A stretch of 64,000 nt of DNA from an uncultured Oscillospiraceae bacterium (GCA_944386985.1 CALXDD010000004.1:62001-126000); one strand, 5' to 3'. Shown: positions 26,825-36,710, counted from the stretch's first letter. Notes: generated by a model not told the origin, from the sequence alone. Program-made: numbers and translations.

Positions 26825-27547
26825 TCAGCCATTCCTTTGTGCAAGAAAGGCTTCAATAGCCTCCACGGTCTGCTTCTGCTGTTCCTCCGCGGAGATGGCG
26901 GCGGGAAGATCCCCCTTCTGGGGGCCGTAGTTGCCGAACTGGGCATGGTTGCCGCCCTCGATCTCCACGATATTCTCTGTGTAGTCGATGTGGTCTTCCA
27001 CGCTCTGGTTGAGAGAGCCGTAGATGGTCAAGGTCTTTTCATCCGGGTAATCGCCATAGATGTAGGCTCCCATCAGGATGAGTCCGTCTACCTGGTCGGG
27101 ATGGTCAGAGGCAAATTGGGATGCCATAGCACCTCCCATGGAGTGCCCCGCGATATACCAGTGCTGGAACTCAGGGAACTGTGAGATTACCTCTTCGGCC
27201 GCATTAGCATCAAAAATTGCCATACGGAAAGGCATATGTACCAAAATACAGGCAACTCCGGTCTGTCGGATCTGATCCAGCAAAGGCAGATAAGCCTCCG
27301 CCTCCACCTTGGCGCCGGGATAAAAAATGATAGCGGTATCGGTGGGATAAGTCGGAGATAAGATCGTCAAATTGTCCTGCACAGTGATGCCGCTGTCCTG
27401 TGCCATCACCTCAAGAGCCACATCCTCCGCCCGGTAGTAATCCGACACATACCAGAAAAATACCCCCGCTAAAATAGCCAGAATCAAAAGAACGATTCCA
27501 CCTGCAACGATCCATTTTTTGTGCCGGGACATTGGCTTTGTTTTCAT
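26825..27547 (-). CDS. Membrane-anchored alpha/beta hydrolase
   Basis: 240 residues: an N-terminal membrane helix (KWIVAGGIVLLILAILAGVFF) without a clear cleavage site, then an alpha/beta hydrolase fold of the hydrolase-5 type. The nucleophile elbow is GHSMGG; an acid and a His (EGGNHAQFG) follow in the right order. Probably an outward-facing anchored esterase or lipase-like enzyme; substrate unknown. It lies 12 bp after the EFR1 ferredoxin gene and is co-transcribed with it. Confidence 0.85.
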   Translation of the reverse strand: MKTKPMSRHKKWIVAGGIVLLILAILAGVFFWYVSDYYRAEDVALEVMAQDSGITVQDNLTILSPTYPTDTAIIFYPGAKVEAEAYLPLLDQIRQTGVACILVHMPFRMAIFDANAAEEVISQFPEFQHWYIAGHSMGGAMASQFASDHPDQVDGLILMGAYIYGDYPDEKTLTIYGSLNQSVEDHIDYTENIVEIEGGNHAQFGNYGPQKGDLPAAISAEEQQKQTVEAIEAFLAQRNG

Positions 27548-27559
27548 GGATGGATCACC

Positions 27560-28300
27560 TCATTGCTCGCCCCTGGGCAGGTACGCCCGGATGGTATAGC
27601 GGCGCCGTCCGGCCGTGGCTTTTCCGTATTGAATGGCCTGGCAGGGGCATTCGTTGATGCAGCGCAGGCACTGAAAGCACTGCCCCGCCCATACCGGTTT
27701 TCCATCCCGGAGGGTAATCGCATGGGCAGGGCAATTTCCCGCACACTGGCCGCATCCGTTGCAGCTGTCCCCGGCAAAGAAGGGTTTTGCGTTTCGGGCA
27801 AATTTGTTAAACCCAAAGTTTACCAGACGGGACTTCACCCCGGGCAGCGCCCCTTCGTGAACCCGATAGATCCGCTCCTGCCGATGAAGCTCCTGGGCCA
27901 TCCGCTCCAGCTCCTCCCGGGCAGCGGTGATCTTCTGAAGGATCTCGTCCTCATTATCGGGATCGGAGCCGATGATGTAGTTGTTTGGCATTCGTAAGCT
28001 ATAGCTGCTGCGCAGAGGGTACAGCTTGGAAAACTGCTTCATGGTTAGTCCGGCGTCGCCTCCGCAGGTGCAGACGCCGAAGGTAAACACCTGGGGCTTG
28101 GGCAGCTTTTTCGCAAAATCCGCCATAATCTCCGGCACGCCCCAGGCATAGACCGGAAAGACAAATCCGATCTGTTTGGCATTCTCTATATCCGGCAGCT
28201 CTTTCAGATTAGTAATATCATAGGCTTCATCGTCAGTGAGGCGAGCCAGCTGCCGGGCTGCCCACGCCGAGTTGCCTGTTCCAGAAAAATAGAAAATCAT
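27560..28300 (-). CDS. EFR1-type flavodoxin/ferredoxin protein
   Basis: 246 residues. N-terminal flavodoxin-like domain with the phosphate loop FSGTGNSAWAARQLA (residues 5-19) and a C-terminal two-cluster ferredoxin domain: CNGCGQCAGNCP and CFQCLRCINECP, each CxxCxxCxxxCP. This is the EFR1 family common in gut Clostridia, thought to move electrons between FMN and two 4Fe-4S clusters; its partners are not known. Start at 28300 (MIFYFSGTGNS) because the family begins exactly there; the frame is open upstream but without sense. Paired with the hydrolase downstream. Confidence 0.92.
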   Translation of the reverse strand: MIFYFSGTGNSAWAARQLARLTDDEAYDITNLKELPDIENAKQIGFVFPVYAWGVPEIMADFAKKLPKPQVFTFGVCTCGGDAGLTMKQFSKLYPLRSSYSLRMPNNYIIGSDPDNEDEILQKITAAREELERMAQELHRQERIYRVHEGALPGVKSRLVNFGFNKFARNAKPFFAGDSCNGCGQCAGNCPAHAITLRDGKPVWAGQCFQCLRCINECPCQAIQYGKATAGRRRYTIRAYLPRGEQ

Positions 28301-28411
28301 AGTGTACGCTCTCTTCCTTTGCCTGCTGAGGCATTCTAAATACAAGGGATTGGCTGGCCCTATCATACCGTCAGCACCCCGACCTGTCAATGATAGGCCA
28401 TCAGAAGGACA

Positions 28412-28440
28412 TTGACAGGCGGCGGCACATGGCATAGTAT
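28412..28440 (+). promoter_or_regulatory. Near-consensus promoter ahead of a decayed gene
   Basis: TTGACA (28412-28417), 17-nt spacer, TAGTAT (28435-28440) on the plus strand. It leads to a ribosome binding site and ATG at 28468 whose reading frame is short, so it now appears to drive a broken gene. A second promoter-like pair, TTGATT and TATAAT with an 18-nt spacer, lies at about 28777-28806. Confidence 0.6.
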
Positions 28441-28467
28441 TTATTGTAGTAAAGTGAGGTGAGCGCA

Positions 28468-28958
28468 ATGTTGCTTGGGAAATTCTGCATTGATTTTGGC
28501 TTCTTACAAATGGATACCACGAAACATTGTGCGAAGCCTTTTCGGGATGTCAGTCTGTAAAACCGAAATGCCAAGGCAGAAAATCCCTGCCGTTGGTTGA
28601 GGATACCATCGCCGAATTGCCGGACCTGCGGTAGTGGGAGTGGCCTGAGAAATGGATTGCGGCCAATTTGAATGCAACCCAGTCAGGACAACCTGAGCGG
28701 GTCAGGTAAACTGATTTGCCGTGCAGCATGCGGATGCCTGCAGACGGAATTGCCTCCCACACAGGTGCGGATCGATTGATTTTTGCACATAAAATGTATT
28801 ATAATTGTTTAAAAGCGATCTCCAAAGGGACCCTTATCGCCTCGGCATTGTTTGGCGTACTGGCCGTCAGCATTGGCTACCAGATGACATTCTGTGTTTT
28901 CGGCGGCCTGACCACTTTCGGCTTTATCGGCGCCTGCACCATCAAGGGCGTGAAGTGA
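28468..28958 (+). pseudogene. Remnant of a major facilitator transporter gene
   Basis: A start with GAGGTGAGCGCA before ATG opens a frame of only 30 codons ending at 28560. Further on, about 28794-28958, an open stretch ends in a TM11-12-like sequence (LIASALFGVLAVSIGYQMTF then FGGLTTFGFIGACTIKG), which I read as the C-terminus of an MFS permease. The middle is lost or scrambled, so this looks like a deletion remnant of a transporter that once preceded the methyltransferase-like gene at 29011. The MFS call rests on about 45 residues; the link between the two ends is inference. Confidence 0.45.
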
Positions 28959-29010
28959 CCAAACGTTTTACATCCCCACATCAATTACTATAAAAGAAAG
29001 AAACAGAGCT

Positions 29011-30059
29011 ATGAGTAAACAGGAAAACCCGTTGGATTTTTATCTGCGCAGTGAATCTTCCGACACCTCTTTCCGTACACTACGGGAAAATGCAATGGCA
29101 ATTTATAATCGGGAACAGCCGGATTACTACTTTGATCTGATGGATGCCATCCAGATCGTACCTGATCCCGTGCTGCCGGGCGGCAGGGTGCCCAAAGACG
29201 GCAAAGAGCACTTAGACGAATGGGGTACCGTCTATATCTACAAGCCCGGTGCGCCCGGACCGCACCCCATGTAACTGCCGAAAACGCTGTGATCAAGGAC
29301 ATCGAGCATTGGGATCGGGATTTGAAGGTACCCTCCCTGGAGGGGCTGGATTGGACCGCCGCCCGCCAGGTGGCAGAGGGCACCGACCGGCGCGACAAAT
29401 TTGTAGGAGTGATGTTCGGCGGCGGTCTCTTTGAGCGCAGTCACCACCTGATGGGCATGGAAAACGCCCTGTGTGCCTATTTGGAAAACCCGGACGAGAT
29501 GAAAGCGATGCTGCGGGTCATTGCGGATTATAAGATCGGTTACATCCGGCAAATGGTGAAAGAAATCCACCCGGATATTATCTTTTACCACGATGACTGG
29601 GGTTCCAAACAGAACGTCTTCCTGCCTCCGCGTGTCTGGCGCGATATCATCAAGCCTTTGCAAAAGGAAATTGCAGACGCCATCCATGAGGGCGGCATGA
29701 TCTATATGCATCATGCCGACTGCATCTGCCAGCCCATCGTCACCGACATGGTGGAGATTGGCATCGATATCTGGCAGGGCGTCATTGCGCAGAACGACAT
29801 CGTGGAGATCCAGCGCATCACCGAAGGCAAGCTGGCCATGGTCGGTGGTATCGACGGGCCCAAGATCGATGTGGAAAATATCACCGAAGAGGAGATCCGC
29901 GCAGAGGTACGCCGCGCAGTAGATACCTATTGCCCCGCCGGACGGTTCTATCCGGCCATTCCCAACGGCATCTGCTTCCGGGAGTGGAACGACAAGATCG
30001 AAAAGGACGAGCTTAAAAAGTACGGTCGCGAATTCGCACTGAAGCACCCGATTGGCTAA
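29011..30059 (+). pseudogene. Uroporphyrinogen-decarboxylase-like protein gene, one frameshift
   Basis: Two frames together cover one UroD-superfamily protein. Residues 1-87 (MSKQENPLDFYLRSESSDTS to GPHPM) end at a stop at 29272-29274. The rest continues in the next frame from about HVTAENAVIKDIEHWD to the stop at 30057-30059, with YHDDWGSKQ and GGIDGPK typical of the corrinoid-methyltransferase branch (MtaA/CmuA-like). A single extra base in the CCCC run near 29268 would restore the frame, so this is either recent inactivation or a homopolymer sequencing error. An intact relative lies at 51448-52581. Such proteins transfer methyl groups to or from corrinoids or have uncharacterised roles. 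Confidence 0.75.
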
Positions 30060-30072
30060 AGCAACTCCATCC

Positions 30073-30099
30073 GGCCGCCGCCCCGCACGGGCGGCGGCC
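30073..30099 (+). terminator. GC-rich terminator after the UroD-like gene
   Basis: An 11-bp all-GC stem (30073-30083 with 30089-30099, core GCCGCCGCCC) and 5-nt loop, followed by CTCTTGTC, a weak U-tract. It lies 13 bp beyond the stop codon. Confidence 0.65.
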
Positions 30100-30990
30100 T
30101 CTTGTCATATAGGGAGTGTTTTATCTTGCTGTCAGACCCCGATCCTGAGAACAGCCCCCATAAAAACGTCACCTCTGCCGCCCTCCTCAGTTTTTGCCTC
30201 GGCTTATCATCCCCCCCGGGTCCGCGGACCAGCGTTCGCAAACCGGTGCAGAATTGAGACTCAACTACTCTTGCAACATCTATTTTACAGATTCTGGTTG
30301 TGGCTGAAAAAGCGCTGCAGCAAGAGCACCTCTTTCCTGCTCTAAGCCCTTTATAGAGGGCCCTTCTCCGGTTTTATGACATAATTTTCGTACACCATTA
30401 CCAAAGAAATCAGGGAAGAACTCATTTTATCCCGACAGGACTGTCCGTGAAAACGACATTTCAGTCCATTCGCAGGAAAAATCCAAGTTTCCCTTCCTGA
30501 ATCACATAGATTTCAGCACATAGCGTTTATAACAAAGAGAATGGCAGATCATCTGTGGACGCTTTCTGCCGGAGTGACCCTTCAGCACAATCCCATCTCT
30601 TACAATCCGTATAAAGAGGTATTGAAGCCATAAAACTCCACCCAATTTTTCGGTACATGGCTCTATCGCCGCACAAGAGATGTTTGAAAGTCTGGGCCGG
30701 CGCCATGAGCGCATAGCCCATCCGCCGCGCTTAGCATCTCCCTGGTCTGAATTTTGACCGGAATGGTGAACCCTCCTTGGCGATGTGCTGCATTCTCACC
30801 TTCTCCGGTCGAAAATTCAGTTTCAGTTTCTCCGGCAGAGAACCGTCCAGGAGGTAACCCATTCAAAATCCGGTGCTTCTTCCGGCTCGTCCAGTCAAAA
30901 TAGACGCACAGGGCAGACAAGACAGATGGTTTTCTTCAAGGAAAAAATCTGATATACTGGAATACAGAAGAGAATTTCCGGGAGGGGACT
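30100..30990. other. Gene-poor degenerate stretch
   Basis: About 890 bp without a supported gene. Short open frames on the minus strand (30502-30920) change frame repeatedly and could be the wreck of one gene, but I cannot assign a family. A small hairpin GCCCT-TTATAG-AGGGC lies near 30346. The end of the stretch (30940-30990) should hold the promoter of the maturase gene; GATATACTGGAAT near 30952 offers a -10-like TATACT, and GGGAGGGG is its ribosome binding site. Confidence 0.4.
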
Positions 30991-32103
30991 ATGAAACAGC
31001 TCACCTTTTTAGTAAAACCGGCCTCCAGTCTGTGCCAACTGCGCTGCCGCTACTGCTTTTATGAGGACGTAGCCCAGTGCCGAGAGACCAAAAGCATGGG
31101 AGTAATGGGGCGTGAGACGGCAGAGCGTCTTTTGAAGGCCGCCGCCGAAGCGGCAGCGCCAGGGGATCTCATCCAGATCACCTTCCAGGGGGGAGAGCCC
31201 ACTTTGGCCGGTCTGGACTTTTTCCAGGATTTTCTGCGAATGGAGGAGGAGCTGCTCCCCACCTCGGTATCCGTGCACCACTCCATCCAGACCAACGGTA
31301 TGGCGCTGACATCGGAATGGGCGGAGTTTTTTCACAAAAACCGAGTGCTGGTAGGTCTGTCCCTGGACGGGGGCCGGGAGTTTCACAACGCTCTGCGGGT
31401 AGACCCTCAGGGCAAGGGGACCTGGAACCGGGCCATGACCGCCCTGGCCTTGCTGGACCGGGCCGGAGTGGAGACCAACCTCTTGTGCGTAGTGACCGGG
31501 CAGATGGCCCGCAGTCCACAGAAGGTGTACCAATCCCTCAACAAGCTGGGCAGTCACCCCCTGCAGTTCATCCCCTGTCTGGATCCCCTGGAGGCCCCCC
31601 GGGGCAGCATGCCCTACTCCCTCTTCCCCCAACGCTATGGCCATTTCCTCTGCGGCCTTTTTGACTGCTGGTACCGGGACTGGCAGGCCGGGCACTATGT
31701 GAGCATCCGCCTTTTTGACGACTATCTGCGGATCTTGGCGGGAATGGCCCCCAGCACCTGCGCGGCGGCGGGGGCCTGCGGCAGTTATCTGGTGGTGGAG
31801 GGGGACGGCGGGCTGTACCCCTGTGATTTCTTTGTGCTGGATGAGTGGCGCATTGGAAATATCCACGAGATGGGAGTGGAGGAGGCTGTGAACAGCCCAC
31901 AGATCCGCCGTTTCCTGGCTCAGGGCCACACTCGTCCCCGGACCTGCAAACAGTGCCCCTATTTCGCCCTGTGCCGGGGTGGCTGTCCCCGGGACTGGAC
32001 GGACTGGGGACCCCAGGGAGAGAACTACTACTGCCCCGCATTCCGGCAATTTCTGGACTATGCCCTGCCCCGGCTGCAGGAGGCGGCAGCGGTGCTCCGG
32101 TAA
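30991..32103 (+). CDS. Anaerobic sulfatase-maturating enzyme (radical SAM/SPASM)
   Basis: 370 residues. The radical SAM motif CxxxCxxC reads CQLRCRYC (Cys15, 19, 22) in the anSME form with FVKP-like start and CFYEDV after it. GGEPTL, the SAM-binding GGE motif, follows near residue 68. C-terminal SPASM cysteines appear in CAAAGACGSYLVVEGDGGLYPCD and CKQCPYFALCRGGCPRD, holding two auxiliary 4Fe-4S clusters. anSMEs oxidise the active-site Cys or Ser of sulfatases to formylglycine. The converging operon encodes a Cys-type sulfatase, so substrate and enzyme lie side by side. A strong terminator is shared with the regulator gene downstream. Confidence 0.93.
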   Translation: MKQLTFLVKPASSLCQLRCRYCFYEDVAQCRETKSMGVMGRETAERLLKAAAEAAAPGDLIQITFQGGEPTLAGLDFFQDFLRMEEELLPTSVSVHHSIQTNGMALTSEWAEFFHKNRVLVGLSLDGGREFHNALRVDPQGKGTWNRAMTALALLDRAGVETNLLCVVTGQMARSPQKVYQSLNKLGSHPLQFIPCLDPLEAPRGSMPYSLFPQRYGHFLCGLFDCWYRDWQAGHYVSIRLFDDYLRILAGMAPSTCAAAGACGSYLVVEGDGGLYPCDFFVLDEWRIGNIHEMGVEEAVNSPQIRRFLAQGHTRPRTCKQCPYFALCRGGCPRDWTDWGPQGENYYCPAFRQFLDYALPRLQEAAAVLR

Positions 32104-32146
32104 AAAAAGCTCTGAGCGGTTCTCGAGGAACCGCTCAGAGCTTTTT
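32104..32146. terminator. Bidirectional terminator between maturase and GntR genes
   Basis: A 19-bp stem (32104-32122 with 32128-32146) with 5-nt loop; GC-rich core GCTCTGAGCGGTTC flanked by AAAAA and TTTTT, so it works on both strands. It lies directly after the maturase stop and 6 bp before the regulator stop. Confidence 0.9.
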
Positions 32147-32152
32147 GGTCAT

Positions 32153-33259
32153 CTACAGCAGCGTTCGGATAGAGGTGCCCTCGTAAATTTTTGGCTTCAT
32201 TACATAGGTGTAGTTTTTGTCCTCGCAGTCCCGGCGCTGGATCATGGTCATCAACCGGGTAGCCACCAGGCGGCCCATCTGCTGGCCCTGGTGAACCGAG
32301 CAGGTGATTCCCTCCGCCTCCCAATCGTTTCCCGAGTAGTCAAAGCACACCAGCGAGCAGTCCTCCGGCACCCGCTTACCCTGCTCCTCCAGAACTTGGC
32401 GCACCAAGCGGTAGATCATGTAGTTACAGCACACGATGGCGGTATACCTGGGCAGTCCCTTCAAAAAGCGGTCGATGGAGCGGGCGAAGCGCTGGTCGTG
32501 GGCCTCGTTGGAGACGCACCACTTGATGTAGTCGTCCTGAAACTCCACCCCCCGCTTCTGCATAGCAGCGGCAGTGCCCTGGAACTTTTCAATACTCTGG
32601 TAATTGTCGTAGACGAAGATCCCAGCGATGAGCCGGTGGCCCCGCTCAATAAGCAGGCCAATGAGCCGGTCGGCGCACTCCAGGTCATTGACGATGACCC
32701 GGGGACAGCGAAGGTTCTTATAGTAGTTGTTGTAAAAGATCACCGGAATGTGCCGCCGGTAAATTTCCCGGTAGCAGTCCAGGTTGGGGTTGAGAAGGCT
32801 GGCCTTCACCCCGTCAATGATAAAACCGTGAAAGTTCTGGTGGACCACCGTCTGCAGACAGCTTCGCTCATTGGAGAACTTGTTGTCGGTAAAGAACACC
32901 CGCAGATCCACCTTGTCGGCAGGCAGCACGCTTTTGATGCCCTCCAGCAATCCGGAGTTGGCATTGGTGTCCTGCCCCTGGAGGATGAGGCCAATCTTCA
33001 GCGGGGCGGAGCCGGTGTCCAGCTCCCGGGACAGAGCGATCTCCTTATTGATGTAGGTACCGCTGCCCTTCACCCGCCGCACCAACCCCTCCTGGGCCAT
33101 CCGATCCAGGGCAGCCCGCACGGTCTCCCGGCTCATGTCCAACCGGCGGCACAGCGCGTTTTCCGAGGGCAGCTTCAGGTTGCCGGAAAATTTATTCTCA
33201 TCGATATAGGCCATCAGCCAGCGGTAGACCTCTTCCGCCTTTTTCCCAGAACCCGCCAA
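32153..33259 (-). CDS. GntR-family regulator with LacI-type sensor domain (AraR-like)
   Basis: 368 residues. N-terminal GntR winged helix (LPSENALCRRLDMSRETVRAALDRM) and, from about residue 85, a periplasmic-binding-protein-like domain as in LacI (KIGLILQGQDTNANSGLLEGI onward, CFDYSGNDW near the end). This domain order is that of AraR. It lies last in the operon, 13 bp after the sulfatase, and so is probably co-transcribed with its targets. Its ligand is likely the substrate brought in by TctABC or its desulfated product. A candidate operator is the inverted repeat at 37868-37885 upstream of tctC. Confidence 0.9.
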   Translation of the reverse strand: MAGSGKKAEEVYRWLMAYIDENKFSGNLKLPSENALCRRLDMSRETVRAALDRMAQEGLVRRVKGSGTYINKEIALSRELDTGSAPLKIGLILQGQDTNANSGLLEGIKSVLPADKVDLRVFFTDNKFSNERSCLQTVVHQNFHGFIIDGVKASLLNPNLDCYREIYRRHIPVIFYNNYYKNLRCPRVIVNDLECADRLIGLLIERGHRLIAGIFVYDNYQSIEKFQGTAAAMQKRGVEFQDDYIKWCVSNEAHDQRFARSIDRFLKGLPRYTAIVCCNYMIYRLVRQVLEEQGKRVPEDCSLVCFDYSGNDWEAEGITCSVHQGQQMGRLVATRLMTMIQRRDCEDKNYTYVMKPKIYEGTSIRTLL

Positions 33260-33272
33260 GCGTACCCTCTCC

Positions 33273-34625
33273 TCAGTCTGTAATCGTGGGGCGGTATCCT
33301 TCCGCCTTCTCTATCCAATCCAGCAGCCGCTGCCGCATGTCCGCCTTGACCTGAACATAGGCCGGGTCGGCCGCCACATTGTTAAGCTGCCAGGGGTCCA
33401 CCTTCAGATCATAGAGGAAGTCGTCGGCGTAGGTATTCGAGGCGGCGGCCTCGCCGCCGTTGACGCCGGGAGCGTATACGGAGTAGAGGTAGTCCGGAGT
33501 GCGGACACAGCGACCCACCCGGCTCTCCGAGATCTGGGCAAATACCTGGTTGGGTCTATTATCTGTTTTTTTCTCCGCCACGTCAAGGAGATTCTCTCCG
33601 ATCATGGCGTCTCCCACATCCACACCCGCCAGAGCCAGAATGGTCTTGGGCAGACTCTCGGTGCTCACCAGCTCCTTTACGGCTGCACCACCTTTATAGG
33701 GGCCGCCGGCGATGACCAGGGGCACATGGAGCGCCCCGTCGTGACAGGTGCGCTTGTAGTCGTCGTAGCCGTTGAGGTGGCTGTCGGTGTTGCGGGTCTT
33801 GAAGTGGGAGCCGTGGTCGGAGGCGAAAATGATAACCGTGTTGTCGTAAAGGCCCTCCTTCTTCAGCCGCTCCACCAGCCGCCCAAGGTTCTTGTCCAAG
33901 CTGGCGCACTGTCCCAGATAGTCGGGGTACTCCTCGGCGGCGTTGCCCTGAAGCATCTCCAAATCGTGGGGGAGGACGAAGTTTTTGTACTTCTCCTTGG
34001 AGCCCTCGGGTCCCTCGTAGTGCCCCCGGTCATTCTGGTGGTGGGGCTCGATCTGAGAGATGGTCATGAAGAAGGGCTTCTTGCCGTCGTATTGGTCAAA
34101 AAACTCTAAGGCCATGTCAGTGATGCAATCGGCCCGGTAGCCCTTGAAGTCGATGCGGTTGTCATTCTCGTCGAAGACATAGCCATCGTAACCATGGGAG
34201 GTAAACTCCAGCACATCGGCGGCCCGCCAGTAGCCGGTGTAGCCCCCCCGCAGTTCCCTGGGGATGGCGGTGACCGTGTGGTCGATGGTGGGCTTCTTCT
34301 CCAGCTCTCCATCGCTGGCCAGGTGCCACTTGCCGATGTAGGCGGTCTCATACCCCGCCTCCTCAATGTAGTTGGCCAGGGTCTTCACGCCGGCGGGGAG
34401 CATGATGTTGTTGCGGAAGCAGCCCGTCTCCGTAGGGTACTTGCCAGTCTGGAACAGCGCCCGGCAGGGGCCGCACACCGGCTGGGGGGAGAAGGCGTTG
34501 TCAAACTTCACACCCTCCCGGGCCAGCTGGTCCAGATTGGGGGTGATGTCCAGGGGCTGTCCAAAGCAGCCGCAGGTGTCCCAGCGCTGCTGGTCGGTGA
34601 AGTAGAAAATGATGTTATTCGCCAT
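33273..34625 (-). CDS. Cys-type sulfatase without signal peptide
   Basis: 450 residues of the sulfatase/alkaline phosphatase superfamily. The formylglycine site is CGPCR (Cys51 to Arg55, consensus CxPxR), so it needs the maturase encoded at 30991. Metal and phosphate-site residues are visible: TDQQRWD at the N-terminus, KWHL near residue 98 and FASDHGSHF. There is no signal peptide: the protein begins directly with MANNIIFYFTDQQ, placing it in the cytoplasm. Together with a tripartite carboxylate transporter in the same operon this implies uptake of an intact sulfated, carboxylated molecule and desulfation inside the cell. The substrate cannot be told from sequence. Confidence 0.92.
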   Translation of the reverse strand: MANNIIFYFTDQQRWDTCGCFGQPLDITPNLDQLAREGVKFDNAFSPQPVCGPCRALFQTGKYPTETGCFRNNIMLPAGVKTLANYIEEAGYETAYIGKWHLASDGELEKKPTIDHTVTAIPRELRGGYTGYWRAADVLEFTSHGYDGYVFDENDNRIDFKGYRADCITDMALEFFDQYDGKKPFFMTISQIEPHHQNDRGHYEGPEGSKEKYKNFVLPHDLEMLQGNAAEEYPDYLGQCASLDKNLGRLVERLKKEGLYDNTVIIFASDHGSHFKTRNTDSHLNGYDDYKRTCHDGALHVPLVIAGGPYKGGAAVKELVSTESLPKTILALAGVDVGDAMIGENLLDVAEKKTDNRPNQVFAQISESRVGRCVRTPDYLYSVYAPGVNGGEAAASNTYADDFLYDLKVDPWQLNNVAADPAYVQVKADMRQRLLDWIEKAEGYRPTITD

Positions 34626-34626
34626 G

Positions 34627-36144
34627 TCAGTTGCTCTCCTTCTGTACCGCAGCCGCCTTGGCGGCCTTTTGTTCCTTCAGCTTGCCCCGGATGATGGCGG
34701 CCACAGCAATGATAATGAGGGCCAGGAAGATCTTGCAGTAGATGCTCTGGAGGAAGATGGAGGGGTCGCCGTTGGAGATGAGCAGGGCCCGGCGGAAATT
34801 GGTCTCCGTCATGCGGCCCAGCACCAGGCCCAGCAGAATGGGCACCGGAGGCAGCTCCAGCTTGCGCAGAATCCAGGCCAGGGCGCCGAACACCAGCGCC
34901 ACCGCCACGTCGAAGTAGTTCTCATTGACGGAGTAGGCCCCGGCGAAGCAGAAAATCACAATGATGGGGGTGAGGATCTCCTGGGGAATGGACACCACCT
35001 TGGCAAACAGGGTGGTGAGGAACTTGCCCTGGATAAACATGAAGAGGTTCACCAGGATAAGGCCCAGCATAATGGCGTACATGATGTCGCCGTCGGTGGT
35101 GAAGAGGGACAAACCGGGATTGAGGCCGTTGATCATCAGGGCAGACAGCATGATGGCTACAGTGCCGTCGCCGGGGATACCCAGGGTCAGCAGAGGAATG
35201 AGGGTGGCGCCGGTGACAGCGTTGTTGGCGGACTCGGCAGCAGCAATACCCTCTACGGAGCCGTTTCCAAACTCCTCCGGGTGCTTGGACAAATTCTTGG
35301 CGGTGTTATAGCTGAACCAGGACGCCTCAGAAGCGCCGGTACCAGGGATGATTCCCACCAGCACCCCGATAATGGAGGACATGAGCACCGGACGAGCCAT
35401 CCGTTTGTACTCCTGGCGGGTAATTTTTCCGTCGTCCTTAATCTTAGTGGTATCCAGATGGAGCTCGCCAAGGCTCTTTTCCGCCTTGGCCAAAATCTCC
35501 ACCAGAGCAAACAGGCCGATCAGGCAAACGGCCAGATCCAGGCCCAAGTACAGCCGGGGGATGCCGAAGGTGAAACGGTCATAGCTGGTCATGGGGTCGG
35601 TGCCGATGCAGGAGATGAGCAGGCCCAGGCAGGCGGAGACCAGGCCGCGGATGATACTCTTGCCCGACACGCCGGCAATGATGGTGAGGCCAAATACGCA
35701 GACCATAAAGTATTCGGCGGTGCCCAGCTGGGCTGCCACCTTGGCCACCTGGGGGCCCAAAAACAGCAGCATCAAAGCGGAGAAGATGCCGCCGAAGGTG
35801 GACGCGTACAGGGCAATTTTCAGGGCGGCCTTGGTGCGGCCCTGGCGGGAGAGGGGATGTCCGTCCAGCATGGTGGCCGCGGCGTGGGGAGTGCCGGGGG
35901 TGTTGATGAGAATGGCGGACACGCTTCCGCCGTAGCCGCCGGCGCAGTAGATGCCCAGCAAGAACATCATGCCGGGGATGGCAGTCATGGTGTAGGTCAC
36001 CGGCAGAAACAAAATGACGCATAAAATCACACTCAGGCCGGGAATGGCGGCAAACACCGAACCTACAAACACACCGATGTTAATCCACAGGATATTTTCC
36101 AGCGTGAAGAGAAGGCCGGTGGCCGGAAGAATGTATTGCAGCAT
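34627..36144 (-). CDS. tctA: Tripartite tricarboxylate transporter, large permease TctA
   Basis: 505 residues with about twelve membrane helices and the TctA signature GGYGGSVSAILINTPGTPHAAATMLDG split over two conserved stretches; a second one reads GIIPGTGASEASWFSYNTAK. It is the transport channel of TTT systems, which use a binding protein and an ion gradient to import carboxylates. AGGAGGGAGG precedes the ATG, 19 bp after the tctB stop. The sulfatase starts one base after its end. The order tctC, tctB, tctA, sulfatase, regulator is unusual and ties transport to desulfation. Confidence 0.93.
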   Translation of the reverse strand: MLQYILPATGLLFTLENILWINIGVFVGSVFAAIPGLSVILCVILFLPVTYTMTAIPGMMFLLGIYCAGGYGGSVSAILINTPGTPHAAATMLDGHPLSRQGRTKAALKIALYASTFGGIFSALMLLFLGPQVAKVAAQLGTAEYFMVCVFGLTIIAGVSGKSIIRGLVSACLGLLISCIGTDPMTSYDRFTFGIPRLYLGLDLAVCLIGLFALVEILAKAEKSLGELHLDTTKIKDDGKITRQEYKRMARPVLMSSIIGVLVGIIPGTGASEASWFSYNTAKNLSKHPEEFGNGSVEGIAAAESANNAVTGATLIPLLTLGIPGDGTVAIMLSALMINGLNPGLSLFTTDGDIMYAIMLGLILVNLFMFIQGKFLTTLFAKVVSIPQEILTPIIVIFCFAGAYSVNENYFDVAVALVFGALAWILRKLELPPVPILLGLVLGRMTETNFRRALLISNGDPSIFLQSIYCKIFLALIIIAVAAIIRGKLKEQKAAKAAAVQKESN

Positions 36145-36163
36145 AAAATGGCCTCCCTCCTAT

Positions 36164-36679
36164 TTAAAATTCCACATGCAAGGCAAACCGGAAGGCCGCC
36201 CAGATGACCACAGCGATGGTGATGGTAATCACATAGTACGAGGGCTTTTTACAGCGGAAGTAGACCAGAAAGCCCAGGCAGCAGAAGACAGCCCCCACCA
36301 CAAACAGGTCGGTAAAGCGGCAGAGCAGATAGGTGACCACCAAAATGGCCAGGATCACCAGAGCCTTCAGCTCGGTCTGCAAATTGATGGTCTTCCAGTT
36401 CAGGGGCTGCTTGGTGACAATCTTATACAGTTCCTTGCCCACCAGCATCACACAGCAGATCATCATGACCACCATCAGCAGGGTGGGAAAAGCCCGCCCG
36501 TTGACAGCGTCCTTCTCGGAAATGGCAACTTGTTGGGGCATGACGAGAAGAATGGCCAGAGCAAACAGGAAAAAAAGGATACCCACTGTCAGATCCACGG
36601 GGATGCGCAGTTCCTTTTGGCTCAGGCGTTCTCCCCAGCGATCCATGCGGGCATTGAATTGACTTACCCAATGTTTCAT
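36164..36679 (-). CDS. tctB: Tripartite tricarboxylate transporter, small permease TctB
   Basis: 171 residues with four membrane helices (about 28-46, 64-83, 105-125 and 128-165) and little else conserved, as usual for TctB. GGAGG lies 9 nt before the ATG. It stands between the binding protein and TctA genes. A strong hairpin separates it from tctC, which would let the binding protein be made in excess over the membrane subunits. Confidence 0.88.
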   Translation of the reverse strand: MKHWVSQFNARMDRWGERLSQKELRIPVDLTVGILFFLFALAILLVMPQQVAISEKDAVNGRAFPTLLMVVMMICCVMLVGKELYKIVTKQPLNWKTINLQTELKALVILAILVVTYLLCRFTDLFVVGAVFCCLGFLVYFRCKKPSYYVITITIAVVIWAAFRFALHVEF

Positions 36680-36710
36680 ATGGAAACCTCCTTACGCACC
36701 AATATCATTG

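Noticed and set aside
30502-30920. Possible transposase fragments on the minus strand
   Set aside because: Short frames in different registers with no recognised catalytic motif; insufficient to call an insertion sequence.
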